Assembly (NCBI GenBank): GCA_943354965.1
Contig: CALRDN010000009.1
Span: forward strand, 1-46,484
Direction: 5' to 3'
Length of the DNA: 46,484 nucleotides
Source of the DNA: Candidatus Peribacteria bacterium
GTDB taxonomy: Bacteria > Patescibacteriota > Gracilibacteria > UBA1369 > UBA12463
The notes beneath the pieces are model-generated. The model was not told the origin of the DNA. It did no database searches and saw only the letters and a list, made by a program, of their open reading frames with translations. A program made the position numbers and the translations under genes. Positions 32,888 through 41,296 of the stretch are shown here, piece by piece (the first letter of the stretch is position 1; each line of letters opens with the position of its first letter).

Positions 32888-32963
32888 GCGCTCGTAGCTC
32901 AGGGGATAGAGCATCAGCTTGCGGAGCTGGTGGCCGCAGGTTCGAATCCTGCCGGGCGCACCA
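32888..32963 (+). tRNA. tRNA-Arg (anticodon GCG)
   Basis: Acceptor 32888-32894 pairs with 32953-32959 (one G-T), D arm GCTC/GAGC, anticodon loop TTGCGGA giving GCG, T stem GCAGG/CCTGC, discriminator A and encoded CCA (32961-32963). A GCG anticodon for CGC/CGU is uncommon: bacteria usually have ACG, edited to ICG. Confidence 0.93.
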
Positions 32964-33341
32964 TTATAAAATTATACCTGTCAGATCGTAGTGGTTGTAT
33001 CCCATTGCTCGTAGCGTGAGATAGGCGGGCTGCAGAATGATAAAAAGTTCTTCAAGTTCTTCTTCATGTTCATCGCGGGGCGATCCATATTCTCTACCCT
33101 TTTGATCGTTTTCGTCGTGTACTGTGGAGAATTTTGTTAATTCCCAAAGTTCATCGGCTCTGTTCATATTAATTCTATTTTGCTCTACTGCCTGGGTGAT
33201 ATCATCATAAAACTGTTTTAGCGTTTTTGTTTTTTTATATTCACTCTCGTGAGTATTTCCATCTAAATTTTCATCTATAATTTCGACTTCTTCAAATAGT
33301 TTTCGTTGTTGTTTTCCGGCTCTTCCCGGAAGGTTTAACAT
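32964..33341 (-). CDS. hypothetical acidic protein, 125 aa
   Basis: Not recognised. Soluble, strongly charged and helical, with an acidic run DEHEEELEELFIIL towards the end. It overlaps the end of the upstream minus gene (33335) by 7 bases, so the two are translationally coupled, and its stop touches the 3' end of tRNA-Arg on the other strand. Confidence 0.6.
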   Translation of the reverse strand: MLNLPGRAGKQQRKLFEEVEIIDENLDGNTHESEYKKTKTLKQFYDDITQAVEQNRINMNRADELWELTKFSTVHDENDQKGREYGSPRDEHEEELEELFIILQPAYLTLRAMGYNHYDLTGIIL

Positions 33342-33514
33342 GAAATTACAGAAAAAATTCTACTCCAACGTTCCGGTTTTGTTCGCTGTAGTTCGTCAAC
33401 TTTTTCCGCTATGAAAGCTTTTATTTTCCCTATATCTGCCGATGCGTGAATATGCTCGATTTTCGCACTTAGATCGTCTCCATCTTCCGGTGGTGACATT
33501 GTGTGTATTTGCAT
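33335..33514 (-). CDS. small hypothetical protein, 59 aa
   Basis: ATG 33514 is chosen because a near-perfect promoter ends 6 bases before it; the longer open frame upstream would run through that promoter. The peptide starts MQIHTMSPPEDGDDL and continues as a basic amphipathic helix. First gene of a two-gene minus unit with 32964-33341. The pairing of a tiny first gene with an overlapping second gene recalls toxin-antitoxin layouts, but no family motif supports that. Confidence 0.6.
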   Translation of the reverse strand: MQIHTMSPPEDGDDLSAKIEHIHASADIGKIKAFIAEKVDELQRTKPERWSRIFSVISC

Positions 33515-33520
33515 TGTCTT

Positions 33521-33549
33521 ATTATACCCAAATATTGACTTTTTTGCAA
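33521..33549 (-). promoter_or_regulatory. promoter abutting the 59-aa gene, TTGCAA-17-TATAAT
   Basis: Minus strand TTGCAA (33549-33544), 17 bases, TATAAT (33526-33521), 6 bases, ATG 33514. Predicted leaderless. Confidence 0.75.
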
Positions 33550-33577
33550 TCCATAAGCTCTTAATTTTGTGCTTTCG

Positions 33578-33606
33578 TTTACATAAAACTGCCCATTTGT
33601 TAGTAT
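33578..33606 (+). promoter_or_regulatory. promoter abutting the deacetylase gene, TTTACA-17-TAGTAT
   Basis: TTTACA (33578-33583), 17 bases, TAGTAT (33601-33606), 8 bases, ATG 33615. Leader about 2 bases. Divergent from the promoter at 33521-33549. Confidence 0.6.
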
Positions 33607-33614
33607 GTCGGTAC

Positions 33615-35975
33615 ATGTATATATCTCGACCAGTATCAGCTACGGTATCTTTTCTTCTTGTTGCAGGTTTGTTGATGCCTGCAGGTGCTGCCGTTCTTCC
33701 TGTTTCTACTCCTCCTGCTAGTCCTATTGCAAGCGCAATCCAGCCTAACGAACTTGGACGTATTCCTATCCTTGAGTATCATCAGGTTGGACCGAAGGAG
33801 ACTCGTTGGACTCGATCGTTTGAGGCTTTTCGGGGTGATCTTCAGTGGCTTTATGCTAATGATTATCGGGCGGTGTCGCTTTATGACTTTTTGGATCAGA
33901 AAATCTCCCTGGAGTATGGGAAGAAGCCGGTAATTTTCACCTTTGATGATGGGGGATATACACAGCTCAATTTCAAAGATGGAGTGGTAGATCCTTTTAC
34001 GGCCGTTGGCATTATGGATGATTTCTTGAAAATTCATCCTGATTTTGGGGCGAGTGCTATGTTTTATCTGAATGCGAATCCATTTCCTTTAGTGAAAGAT
34101 AAGAAAAAGGCATTGGATTATTTGTTATCTACCGGCCGTCAAATAGGGAATCATACGATTGGCCATGCGAATTTAGCGAAGACAGATGCGGCTGGAGTAA
34201 CGAAAGAATTGGCAGCAGCGGACAAGTATATTAGAGGACTAGGTTTCCCGGATGTGCGCTTAGATACTTTGGCCTATCCGTTTGGGGGTGTGCCGAAAGG
34301 CGCAGCATTTGAGGCACAGAAAAAATATGTGAAGTTGGGATTGTTGGTTGGTTCGGAACCCACCTTTCTCCCGTATGCGGCGAAGTATGATGCTTATCGC
34401 GTGCCGAGAATTCAGGGCATTGATGACGAGTGGAAAAGATGGTTCAGAAGGGGAGTAGGTGAGACAAAAAAATCATCTCTCAGCCCGATTTTTTCACCAT
34501 TTGTAAGTGATGGAAATCCTGATCAAGTCACGATGTTGAATGAGAAAGGACTCTCGAAAAATTTATTGAGAAAAGGAGTGGCGGTGCAGGTAGGGGCAAG
34601 TTTGCCATCTGTAACATCGGAACCGGTTGTTAAAACTGCTGTAAAATCCGCGAGCATCATGGATATTATTCGTAGGGGTCAGATGCGTTTTGCGAGGGCT
34701 TCTTTAGAGGGAGTTGTTGAACAGGAGATGACGGTTAAGCTCGAGCCGAAGCCAACTGTTGTGAAGGAGAAAACTCCGGAGATCAAGAAGACAAATGTCA
34801 TTCCGAAATCCGTTACTACTCCAAAAGCAGGAACAGAGGCAAAGCCCGCGGTTGAGCCATATCCTTATTTGGCCTGCAACGATCCCGAGGCCGATGCCTA
34901 TATTAGTTATAAAAAAACAGGAGTTGTGGCGGCGCCATCACCAGTTGGTAGTACACTACCATGGGCACGAGTTGTGGCATTTCCCGGATCGGTCGTACGA
35001 TGGGTTCGCGAGACGACACATCCGAATGCTGTTCGTGGAATTTATTTCACTGGATCAACGGCAGCTGGAGAGACCGGGAAGAAACTGACGACCAAACTTA
35101 TTGCTTCGCGTGGAAACGCTGTTGTTTTTGATATTGATGAGAGTCAGGGGGCTCTGACCTACGGGAAACCTGATCAGAAACCGTTACTCCGAGATTTGAG
35201 CGGTTTTGTGCAAGATATGCATTCCAAGGGAATGTACACTATTGCGCGCATTGTTGTTTTTAAGGATAGAATCGTCACCCGAGTGCGTCCGGATTTAGCT
35301 ATTCAAAGTAGTGGAGGCGGTATGTGGAGAGATAACAAGGGTGCGGTTTGGATGGATCCATCGAATCCCGATACGGTACAGTATGCGATTGATTTGGCAA
35401 AAGAGGCTGCGGCTATGGGTGTCGATGAGGTCCAGTTTGATTATGTGCGTTTCCCGACTGAAGGAAATTTGGCTTCCGCACGGTTTAAATATGATTCTTC
35501 GAAGAAACAGAAATGGGAGGTAATTCGAGATTTCATGAGAGAGGCTCGCAAGCAAACTATTCCTAGTGGTGTGAAGTTGGGTGCGGATATTTTTGGTATC
35601 GTCGGATGGCAGGGTGGCTATGATGCGAAGACTACCGGCCAGAAGATCGAGTGTATCGCCCCATATTTGGATGTGATTTATCCTATGGGCTATCCATCAC
35701 ATTTCGGTCCTGGATTTGGTGGACACAAAAATCCTGCTGATGAGCCGTATTATTTCACCTGGAAGACCGCACAGTATTTCGTGAACTACTCTCGTGGAAC
35801 GGGTGTTGCGATCCGGCCGTGGTTGCAGGCGTTTATGTATCGCGTGACAATCCCGTATAACGGTGATTACATTTATCAACAGATGAAGGGTGCGTTTGAC
35901 GCTGGATCCGATGGATTTGTGTTGTGGAATGCCGGAAATGGCTATGATGTGGCGTGGAGTGTGATTGGAAAATAA
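33615..35975 (+). CDS. exported NodB deacetylase - DUF4015 glycoside-hydrolase-like fusion, 786 aa
   Basis: N-terminal signal peptide or anchor (about 8-28, VSFLLVAGLLMPAGAA). NodB polysaccharide deacetylase domain about 45-270: IPILEYHQVG, FTFDDGGYT (metal-binding D-D), IGNHTIGHANL (His pair) and LAYPFGG. A linker rich in Lys/Pro/Thr (about 360-430). C-terminal DUF4015 domain about 470-786: RGIYFTGS, VVFDIDES, TIARIVVFKD, DPSNPDTVQYAIDLAKEA, VDEVQFDYVRFP, DIFGIVGW, YLDVIYPMGYPSHF and GFVLWNAGN, a putative glycoside-hydrolase TIM barrel. Both halves act on glycans, so this is probably a two-step envelope-polysaccharide enzyme (inference). The start is set by the adjacent promoter. Followed 17 bases later by an SLH protein gene. 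Confidence 0.88.
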   Translation: MYISRPVSATVSFLLVAGLLMPAGAAVLPVSTPPASPIASAIQPNELGRIPILEYHQVGPKETRWTRSFEAFRGDLQWLYANDYRAVSLYDFLDQKISLEYGKKPVIFTFDDGGYTQLNFKDGVVDPFTAVGIMDDFLKIHPDFGASAMFYLNANPFPLVKDKKKALDYLLSTGRQIGNHTIGHANLAKTDAAGVTKELAAADKYIRGLGFPDVRLDTLAYPFGGVPKGAAFEAQKKYVKLGLLVGSEPTFLPYAAKYDAYRVPRIQGIDDEWKRWFRRGVGETKKSSLSPIFSPFVSDGNPDQVTMLNEKGLSKNLLRKGVAVQVGASLPSVTSEPVVKTAVKSASIMDIIRRGQMRFARASLEGVVEQEMTVKLEPKPTVVKEKTPEIKKTNVIPKSVTTPKAGTEAKPAVEPYPYLACNDPEADAYISYKKTGVVAAPSPVGSTLPWARVVAFPGSVVRWVRETTHPNAVRGIYFTGSTAAGETGKKLTTKLIASRGNAVVFDIDESQGALTYGKPDQKPLLRDLSGFVQDMHSKGMYTIARIVVFKDRIVTRVRPDLAIQSSGGGMWRDNKGAVWMDPSNPDTVQYAIDLAKEAAAMGVDEVQFDYVRFPTEGNLASARFKYDSSKKQKWEVIRDFMREARKQTIPSGVKLGADIFGIVGWQGGYDAKTTGQKIECIAPYLDVIYPMGYPSHFGPGFGGHKNPADEPYYFTWKTAQYFVNYSRGTGVAIRPWLQAFMYRVTIPYNGDYIYQQMKGAFDAGSDGFVLWNAGNGYDVAWSVIGK

Positions 35976-35992
35976 CAGTTTATACATGTCTT

Positions 35993-37213
35993 ATGAAAAA
36001 AATCTTTGCTATTTCGCTCATTCTTTCTTTAGTAATTTCCCAGCAAGCTTTCGCTTTTTTTGATCCAGGCTCTGGAAAAATTTTCTCTGACGTGAAGGAT
36101 CCACATCCTTATGCATATCAAATTGATTGGCTTGGAGATAATGGCGTGGTTCGTGGATATGATGATGGAACATTTAAGCCGGAAAAGTGTGTGAATAGAG
36201 CGGAGTTTTTGAAAATGATGTACGTGATGCGTGAAACAGATGTAAGTGCTCCGTATCCAGTGGCGATGTATATGTTTGGCGATGTTGATTTGAAGGCTTG
36301 GTATTGGCCATATCTTCGTTATGCGATTAAGGATGACATCGTTCAAGGCTATCCAGATAAAACCTTCCGTCCTGACCAGTGCGTGAAGCGTGTTGAGGCG
36401 GTGAAGATGGCAGTGCTGGGTTTTAATGATGGGAAGGTTCCTAAACCATGGGGCATGCTTCAACCAGCGTTGAGTGACGTGGCTCACGATGCTTGGTACT
36501 CACCCATGATGGAGTATGCTCATGATGCTCTTATTCTCGGCACAGCTCATGTGAAGGTTACGATGATGGGCGTTGCGGATGGTCATGGGAAATACTTCCC
36601 CGATCAGGCCATGACCCGTGGTGAGGTGGCGTATCTTCTCTATATGTCAAAAGCACTCAAAGACAATAATGTAGCCGCACATGATGGTTCCATCTGGGCT
36701 AATGGAAAAAAGGAGGTTCTCTATAATGAAGAGCGCGGGTTGCTAATGCCAAAACAATTTCCTGATGCTTATGGATTTGATGGCTGCGGAAAAATGGATA
36801 TTTATGCGAAAGAATCTTGGTATAATGCCTGGAAATCGGCTGCACTTGCAGCAAAAATCGATACAGCGAAAATTTCTGATGCATGCTATTCGCCTGAGAA
36901 AAATGTATTAATTTTTATGGTTCCTCAAGGATATGCCAGTATGTCGGATATATATAAATATGATGGTGTGAAGTTAGACAAGGCTTCATTTACTCATGGG
37001 GATCGTCAATGGTTTGCCGGACCAGAAGAATTTGGGAAGCGAATGGGTACATATATTTCCCTGATAGGTCATAGCGGTGATGCAGGTTGTGGGTCTGATC
37101 AATATTTTGAGTATTATTATGGTCAAAATATCGTGAAACTTACGAAGGAGAGCTCATCCTGCGTGGATCCTCTGACGGATGAGCAGGGGGAAATAACGTG
37201 GACAAGATATTAG
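35993..37213 (+). CDS. S-layer homology (SLH) domain protein, 406 aa
   Basis: Signal peptide MKKIFAISLILSLVISQQAFA, then three SLH repeats: FSDVKDPHPYAYQIDWLGDNGVVRGYDDGTF, FGDVDLKAWYWPYLRYAIKDDIVQGYPDKTF and a longer LSDVAHDAWYSPMMEYAHDALILGTA with GKYFPDQAMTRGEVAYLL. SLH domains bind secondary cell-wall polymers and hold proteins at the surface. The C-terminal 200 residues are unknown and contain paired cysteines (e.g. GDAGCGSDQ and SSSCVDP). ATG 35993 starts the signal peptide and has TATACA 6 bases upstream, though without a good -35 box. Probably linked with the upstream envelope enzyme. Confidence 0.9.
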   Translation: MKKIFAISLILSLVISQQAFAFFDPGSGKIFSDVKDPHPYAYQIDWLGDNGVVRGYDDGTFKPEKCVNRAEFLKMMYVMRETDVSAPYPVAMYMFGDVDLKAWYWPYLRYAIKDDIVQGYPDKTFRPDQCVKRVEAVKMAVLGFNDGKVPKPWGMLQPALSDVAHDAWYSPMMEYAHDALILGTAHVKVTMMGVADGHGKYFPDQAMTRGEVAYLLYMSKALKDNNVAAHDGSIWANGKKEVLYNEERGLLMPKQFPDAYGFDGCGKMDIYAKESWYNAWKSAALAAKIDTAKISDACYSPEKNVLIFMVPQGYASMSDIYKYDGVKLDKASFTHGDRQWFAGPEEFGKRMGTYISLIGHSGDAGCGSDQYFEYYYGQNIVKLTKESSSCVDPLTDEQGEITWTRY

Positions 37214-37278
37214 GACTGATTGAGGAAACTTTTTGAAATTAGAGCAATAAATTCTATTTTTATTTGTTTATTTTTGCC

Positions 37279-37307
37279 TTGCTCGCCCACATATTTTGAT
37301 ATATAAA
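37279..37307 (+). promoter_or_regulatory. putative promoter, TTGCTC-17-TATAAA
   Basis: TTGCTC (37279-37284), 17 bases, TATAAA (37302-37307), leader about 41 bases. A second choice, TATATT at 37336-37341, would give a leader of about 7 bases. Confidence 0.4.
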
Positions 37308-37354
37308 GTCGCGGACAATTTCCTCGTCACTATTATATATTTTGTTATTTTTTT

Positions 37355-37816
37355 ATGTCTCCCGCTTCGTTTTCTGCTCCATCATCTCGTCCATCCGGTG
37401 GATATATTCCTCCAGAGGGAGTGCTTTCTCCGCATCGTGCCCCCACTAAGTTACATCAGCGTGTTGATATAAAAGACCTCCCGATTCAGGCTATTTCTTC
37501 GGGGTTATATTTGGATATTGTAGTTGCCCAGCGTTTTACGGATCAGGATTTGTTTGTATATCATGATCTTTTGTCCTGTTCTCAATCGCTTCCTACTTGG
37601 ATTGCTATTCATGATGAGATCGCCATGAAGCTTGCGGGTAAGCCCCTTTTTCCTCAATTGCCTGGTAGTATATCCGAGGAGTCTAGAGAGATGTCTCATG
37701 ATGATTTTTCTTCGTATTATGCGCCCGGACTTTCCCAGGACACTTCGATGACTATTTCCATGCTTCATTTCTTCCATCATTTGCATACAAAGTTTGGGAT
37801 AAAATCGATGAGTTAA
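37355..37816 (+). CDS. hypothetical protein, 153 aa
   Basis: Not recognised. The first 30 residues are Ser/Pro-rich and probably disordered; residues 35-150 look helical and soluble. No signal peptide. It is a single gene between the SLH protein and uvrB, with TTTTTTATG at its start and no Shine-Dalgarno site. One of several small single-promoter unknowns in this window. Confidence 0.62.
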   Translation: MSPASFSAPSSRPSGGYIPPEGVLSPHRAPTKLHQRVDIKDLPIQAISSGLYLDIVVAQRFTDQDLFVYHDLLSCSQSLPTWIAIHDEIAMKLAGKPLFPQLPGSISEESREMSHDDFSSYYAPGLSQDTSMTISMLHFFHHLHTKFGIKSMS

Positions 37817-37860
37817 TGTGGTGTTTACGTCCAAAAATACCCTTGTCCTAGAGGTTTGGC

Positions 37861-37890
37861 TTGTCTTGGTTGCCTAATTCGGTGTAGGAT
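37861..37890 (+). promoter_or_regulatory. promoter near the uvrB start, TTGTCT-18-TAGGAT
   Basis: TTGTCT (37861-37866), 18 bases, TAGGAT (37885-37890), 8 bases, ATG 37899. Leader about 2 bases. No LexA-like operator recognised. Confidence 0.45.
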
Positions 37891-37898
37891 AGGTTGCC

Positions 37899-39869
37899 AT
37901 GGATTTTAAACTTGTATCGCCATATCAGCCAAAAGGAGATCAGCCCAAAGCTATTGAGAAGCTGGTTCGTAATGCCAATAAGGGCATGCGTGACCAGGTC
38001 TTGCTTGGTGCTACGGGAACGGGAAAGACGTTCGTGATGGCGAATATGATCCAGCAACTCCAGAAGCCGACGTTGATTTTGGCGCATAACAAGACACTTA
38101 CGGCTCAGCTTTGTACGGAGTTCAAGGAACTTTTTCCGGATAATGCGGTGAGTTATTTCGTTTCGTATTATGATTATTATCAGCCGGAGGCGTATATGCC
38201 TGCGTCGGATACCTATATTGAAAAAGATGCTTCGATTAATGAGGAGATTGAGAAGTTTCGACATGCAGCAACGGTAAATTTATTAACGAGAAAGGATACG
38301 TTAATTGTGGCTTCTGTTTCCTGTATTTATGGTTTGGGTGATGTGTCTTCCTACTCACAGTTAGCTATCGAGCTGAAGGTGGGGGAGGAGCGAAAGCGAG
38401 ATAAATTATTGAGACATCTTACGGATATCCAGTACCGCCGTAGTGATATGGAGTTCAAGCAGGGTATGTTCCATGTGCTTGGTGATAGTGTGGAAATTTT
38501 TCCACCGCACAAGGATACGGTTTATCGTGTGGAGTTTTTTGGAGATGAAATTGAGAAAATTTGTGAGGTGGATTTCATTACGGGCGAGGTGATTACCGAG
38601 ATGCCGTCGGTGACGATATTCCCGGCGAAGCACGATGTGACCACTCCCGAAAAAATTAAAAATGCCGTCGATAAAATTCGTGCGGATATGGAGATTCGTC
38701 ATAGTGAGTTTCTGAAGATGGGGAAAATTGTAGAGGCGGAACGTCTGAAAACCCGAACGGAATATGACTTAGAACTATTGCAAGAAACGGGTTACTGTAG
38801 CGGTATTGAGAACTATACGAGGTACCTGGCGGATCGAGAGCCAGGACAGCAGTCAGCAACATTGATGGATTATTTTCCGGATGATTTCTTGCTCATTGTG
38901 GATGAGTCGCACATCACTATCCCGCAAATTGGAGGTATGTTTAATGGTAACTATTCCCGTAAGCAGACGCTTATTGATTATGGTTTCCGTCTACCATCTG
39001 CGCATGATAATAGACCGTTGAAGTTTGAGGAGTTTGAGAAACATGTTAATCAAGCGGTATACGTATCGGCTACACCGGCCAAATATGAAATGGGCGCGGT
39101 CAAGATGGATCCGGAGAAAATTGTGGATTTGGTAATTCGTCCTACGGGGCTTGTGGATCCGATTGTTGAGGTGCGTCCTACGAAGCATCAGATTGACGAT
39201 ATTTTGAATATGATTCAGGAGAGAATTAAAATGGGAGAGCGTACATTGATTACGACCCTCACGAAGCGGTCGTCCGAAGATCTCACCGAGTTTCTCATTG
39301 ATGCCGGAGTGAAGGTGAAGTACTTGCACTCGGATATTGATACCATGGAGCGTATAGAGATTCTGCGTGAGTTGCGATTGGGATTATTGGATGTAGTAGT
39401 TGGTATTAACTTGCTTCGAGAAGGTTTGGATCTTCCGGAGGTTTCGTTTATTGCTATTCTAGATGCGGATAAAGAGGGTTTTTTGCGCTCGGGTCCTGCG
39501 CTTATCCAGACCATTGGACGAGCTGCCCGTAATATCAACGGAACAGTGGTTCTCTACGCTGATCGTATGACGGCGGCCATGACGATGGCTATTGGTGAGA
39601 CGAATCGACGTCGCGCGATCCAGGAGGCATACAACAAGGAGCATGGCATTACCCCGAAGACGATTATCAAGGCGATTAAGGATATTGCGATGGGTCGCAA
39701 GAAAGAAGATGTGAAGAAGTTTGATCCTAAGAAAATTCCAAAGAGTGAGGTTGCCCAGGTTATTCACATGCTTGAGTCACAAATGGAGCTGGCTAGCGAG
39801 AATCTCGAGTTCGAGAAGGCGGCTGAGTTGAGAGATCAGATTGAGGAGCTTAAAAAAATGATGGTATGA
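37899..39869 (+). CDS. uvrB: UvrABC excision nuclease subunit B, 656 aa
   Basis: The damage-verifying helicase of nucleotide excision repair. In order: YQPKGDQPKAIEKL, Walker A GATGTGKT (about 40-47), LILAHNKTLTAQL, the beta-hairpin region with SYYDYYQPEAYMP, motif II VDESH, YVSATPAKYE, TLITTLTKRSSEDLTEFL, VVVGINLLREGLDLPEVS, IGRAARN and a C-terminal UVR motif ENLEFEKAAELRDQI that contacts UvrC. Length is typical. The next gene overlaps its stop by 4 bases (ATGA), so translation is probably coupled. Confidence 0.97.
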   Translation: MDFKLVSPYQPKGDQPKAIEKLVRNANKGMRDQVLLGATGTGKTFVMANMIQQLQKPTLILAHNKTLTAQLCTEFKELFPDNAVSYFVSYYDYYQPEAYMPASDTYIEKDASINEEIEKFRHAATVNLLTRKDTLIVASVSCIYGLGDVSSYSQLAIELKVGEERKRDKLLRHLTDIQYRRSDMEFKQGMFHVLGDSVEIFPPHKDTVYRVEFFGDEIEKICEVDFITGEVITEMPSVTIFPAKHDVTTPEKIKNAVDKIRADMEIRHSEFLKMGKIVEAERLKTRTEYDLELLQETGYCSGIENYTRYLADREPGQQSATLMDYFPDDFLLIVDESHITIPQIGGMFNGNYSRKQTLIDYGFRLPSAHDNRPLKFEEFEKHVNQAVYVSATPAKYEMGAVKMDPEKIVDLVIRPTGLVDPIVEVRPTKHQIDDILNMIQERIKMGERTLITTLTKRSSEDLTEFLIDAGVKVKYLHSDIDTMERIEILRELRLGLLDVVVGINLLREGLDLPEVSFIAILDADKEGFLRSGPALIQTIGRAARNINGTVVLYADRMTAAMTMAIGETNRRRAIQEAYNKEHGITPKTIIKAIKDIAMGRKKEDVKKFDPKKIPKSEVAQVIHMLESQMELASENLEFEKAAELRDQIEELKKMMV

Positions 39870-40504
39870 GTAGTCGATTGTTGACGGAGATAGGCGATCT
39901 GGTTGCAATTCTTGATCCTGATAAAGTTAGGGGAAATTCTAATCGCGCTTTGGATATGTTGGCCGATCGTGGGCTTTTGGATGATTTGATTATTCGTCGA
40001 GAAATGGCGGAAGTACTTTTGGAATGTGTGAAACAGGTATTTTATGATGATATGTGGATGCCTTCTGGGGAGCGGTTCATTGCGACGAATCAACGTGATG
40101 GTGTTTCTGATGAGCCTGCGGAAACGTTTGGTCGTACCTTGCTTGCTATGCTTGAGGAGCGCGAGAGGCGTAATTTTGAGTCGGTTGCTGCGGTGCAGCA
40201 GCATATCACTCCATTGATAATGGAGGCTCTTGATCTGAATCCTTTCAGTTATGCTGAGAGCAGAATATTGTATCCAAGCGCCTATGCTGCCCACGTACTT
40301 CGTGGTCCTATTTTTTGTGACGTTTATCCCGATGTGCGCAGGAGAGTTTTTGGCATTATGGGTGAGATTCGTGAGTGGCATTATCGCGCTGTACGAGAGG
40401 CTCCGTCAGAGCAAGATAAAACTGAACTCGTTTCAACAACAGAGTTTGTTTCCAAGTGGATGAGCGAGAAGTTTCCGTATGGTGCCGCTAATGGCTCACT
40501 GTAG
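39866..40504 (+). CDS. hypothetical protein coupled to uvrB, 212 aa
   Basis: Not recognised. Soluble, helical, with a conserved-looking centre (ITPLIMEALDLNPFSYAESRILYPSAYAAHVLRGP). It overlaps uvrB by 4 bases and so is likely co-translated with it; a repair-related role is only guilt by association. Its 3' end overlaps the converging gene at 40496 by 9 bases. Confidence 0.65.
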   Translation: MSSRLLTEIGDLVAILDPDKVRGNSNRALDMLADRGLLDDLIIRREMAEVLLECVKQVFYDDMWMPSGERFIATNQRDGVSDEPAETFGRTLLAMLEERERRNFESVAAVQQHITPLIMEALDLNPFSYAESRILYPSAYAAHVLRGPIFCDVYPDVRRRVFGIMGEIREWHYRAVREAPSEQDKTELVSTTEFVSKWMSEKFPYGAANGSL

Positions 40505-41293
40505 CCCTACTTCTGTGCCGATGAGTAACTCATTTAAAACATCTTCCCAGGTAGTAAGTTTCTTGAGTCTTTTTTCTAATTTTTGACGGAATAGTCGGAG
40601 ACGTGCTGCGAGAAGTGAACTTATGTGCAATGACATTATTTCTCTGCTTGTTGAGAGTTTATTCCATTTTGAATTTATATATTGATCTGATGTTGATGCA
40701 AAATCGTTTGGTTGACTAATCGTATTCTGATTTTCTAAATGAGTAATTTCGCCGGCGAAATTTTCAGCTTTGATTTCTTGATTTTCAATGCCAATAGGTG
40801 ATAAGGCAATTTTTTCATTTTCTTTGCAAATGATGTTAGGTAATTGTTCCTGTTGCTGTTTTCGAAGGTCACGAGTGTAAACAATTAAGGCGGACCTTGA
40901 GAGATTTTTTAATAATTCTAGCCATGTCTCCTCGTTGCCGGAAGTGACTAACGATAGAACAGCCCTAATCTTTGACCATCCAATTTCGCCACGATAGAGG
41001 GCGCGACGAAGGTGTGGCAGGTTGACTAGCTGATCATCAAGCCGTAATACCTCACTTACAACATCATAGCTCACTCCTCCAACAATGAGGGCAAAATGAA
41101 AAATGGAGGAAAATTTCTTTGCGTCGTATATGTTTCGACGAGCAATCAGTGGCAGTAATCCAGTAAACATTCTTCGTGATTTTACAGAAATGCTGCCTAG
41201 TTGCTGGCATCTTTTGAGTAGATCGGTATCACTCAGGGATTCAGGATCATGGGTCGCTGATTGAATGAGTTGTTTATTGAGAAAATAATTCAT
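40496..41293 (-). CDS. DUF222-like protein carrying the FAGEI repeat, 265 aa
   Basis: Residues about 15-160 resemble, by eye, the helical N-terminal region of HNH-endonuclease proteins of the DUF222 type (LLPLIARRNIYDAKKF, then LPHLRRALYRGEIGWSKIRAVLSLV). No HNH domain follows, so it may be a shortened member. At about residues 176-188 the protein contains AENFAGEITHLEN, encoded exactly by copy 3 of the palindromic repeat; the protein before and after is AT-rich and poorly conserved in appearance. The C-terminus is basic and helical. Function unknown. An inverted repeat lies just upstream at 41297-41321. Confidence 0.6.
   Translation of the reverse strand: MNYFLNKQLIQSATHDPESLSDTDLLKRCQQLGSISVKSRRMFTGLLPLIARRNIYDAKKFSSIFHFALIVGGVSYDVVSEVLRLDDQLVNLPHLRRALYRGEIGWSKIRAVLSLVTSGNEETWLELLKNLSRSALIVYTRDLRKQQQEQLPNIICKENEKIALSPIGIENQEIKAENFAGEITHLENQNTISQPNDFASTSDQYINSKWNKLSTSREIMSLHISSLLAARLRLFRQKLEKRLKKLTTWEDVLNELLIGTEVGLQ
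40728..40772 (-). repeat. palindromic repeat, copy 3 (inside a gene)
   Basis: Contains the perfect 18-bp palindrome AATTTCGCCGGCGAAATT at 40745-40762. On the minus strand AGCTGA precedes and ATTACTC follows, as in copy 2. The gene reads it in the same frame as the other copies would be read: AENFAGEITHL. Confidence 0.78.
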
Positions 41294-41296
41294 AAA

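Noticed and set aside
33335-33616. Longer 93-codon version of the 59-aa gene
   Set aside because: The extra N-terminus would run across a near-consensus promoter and overlap the divergent gene's start.
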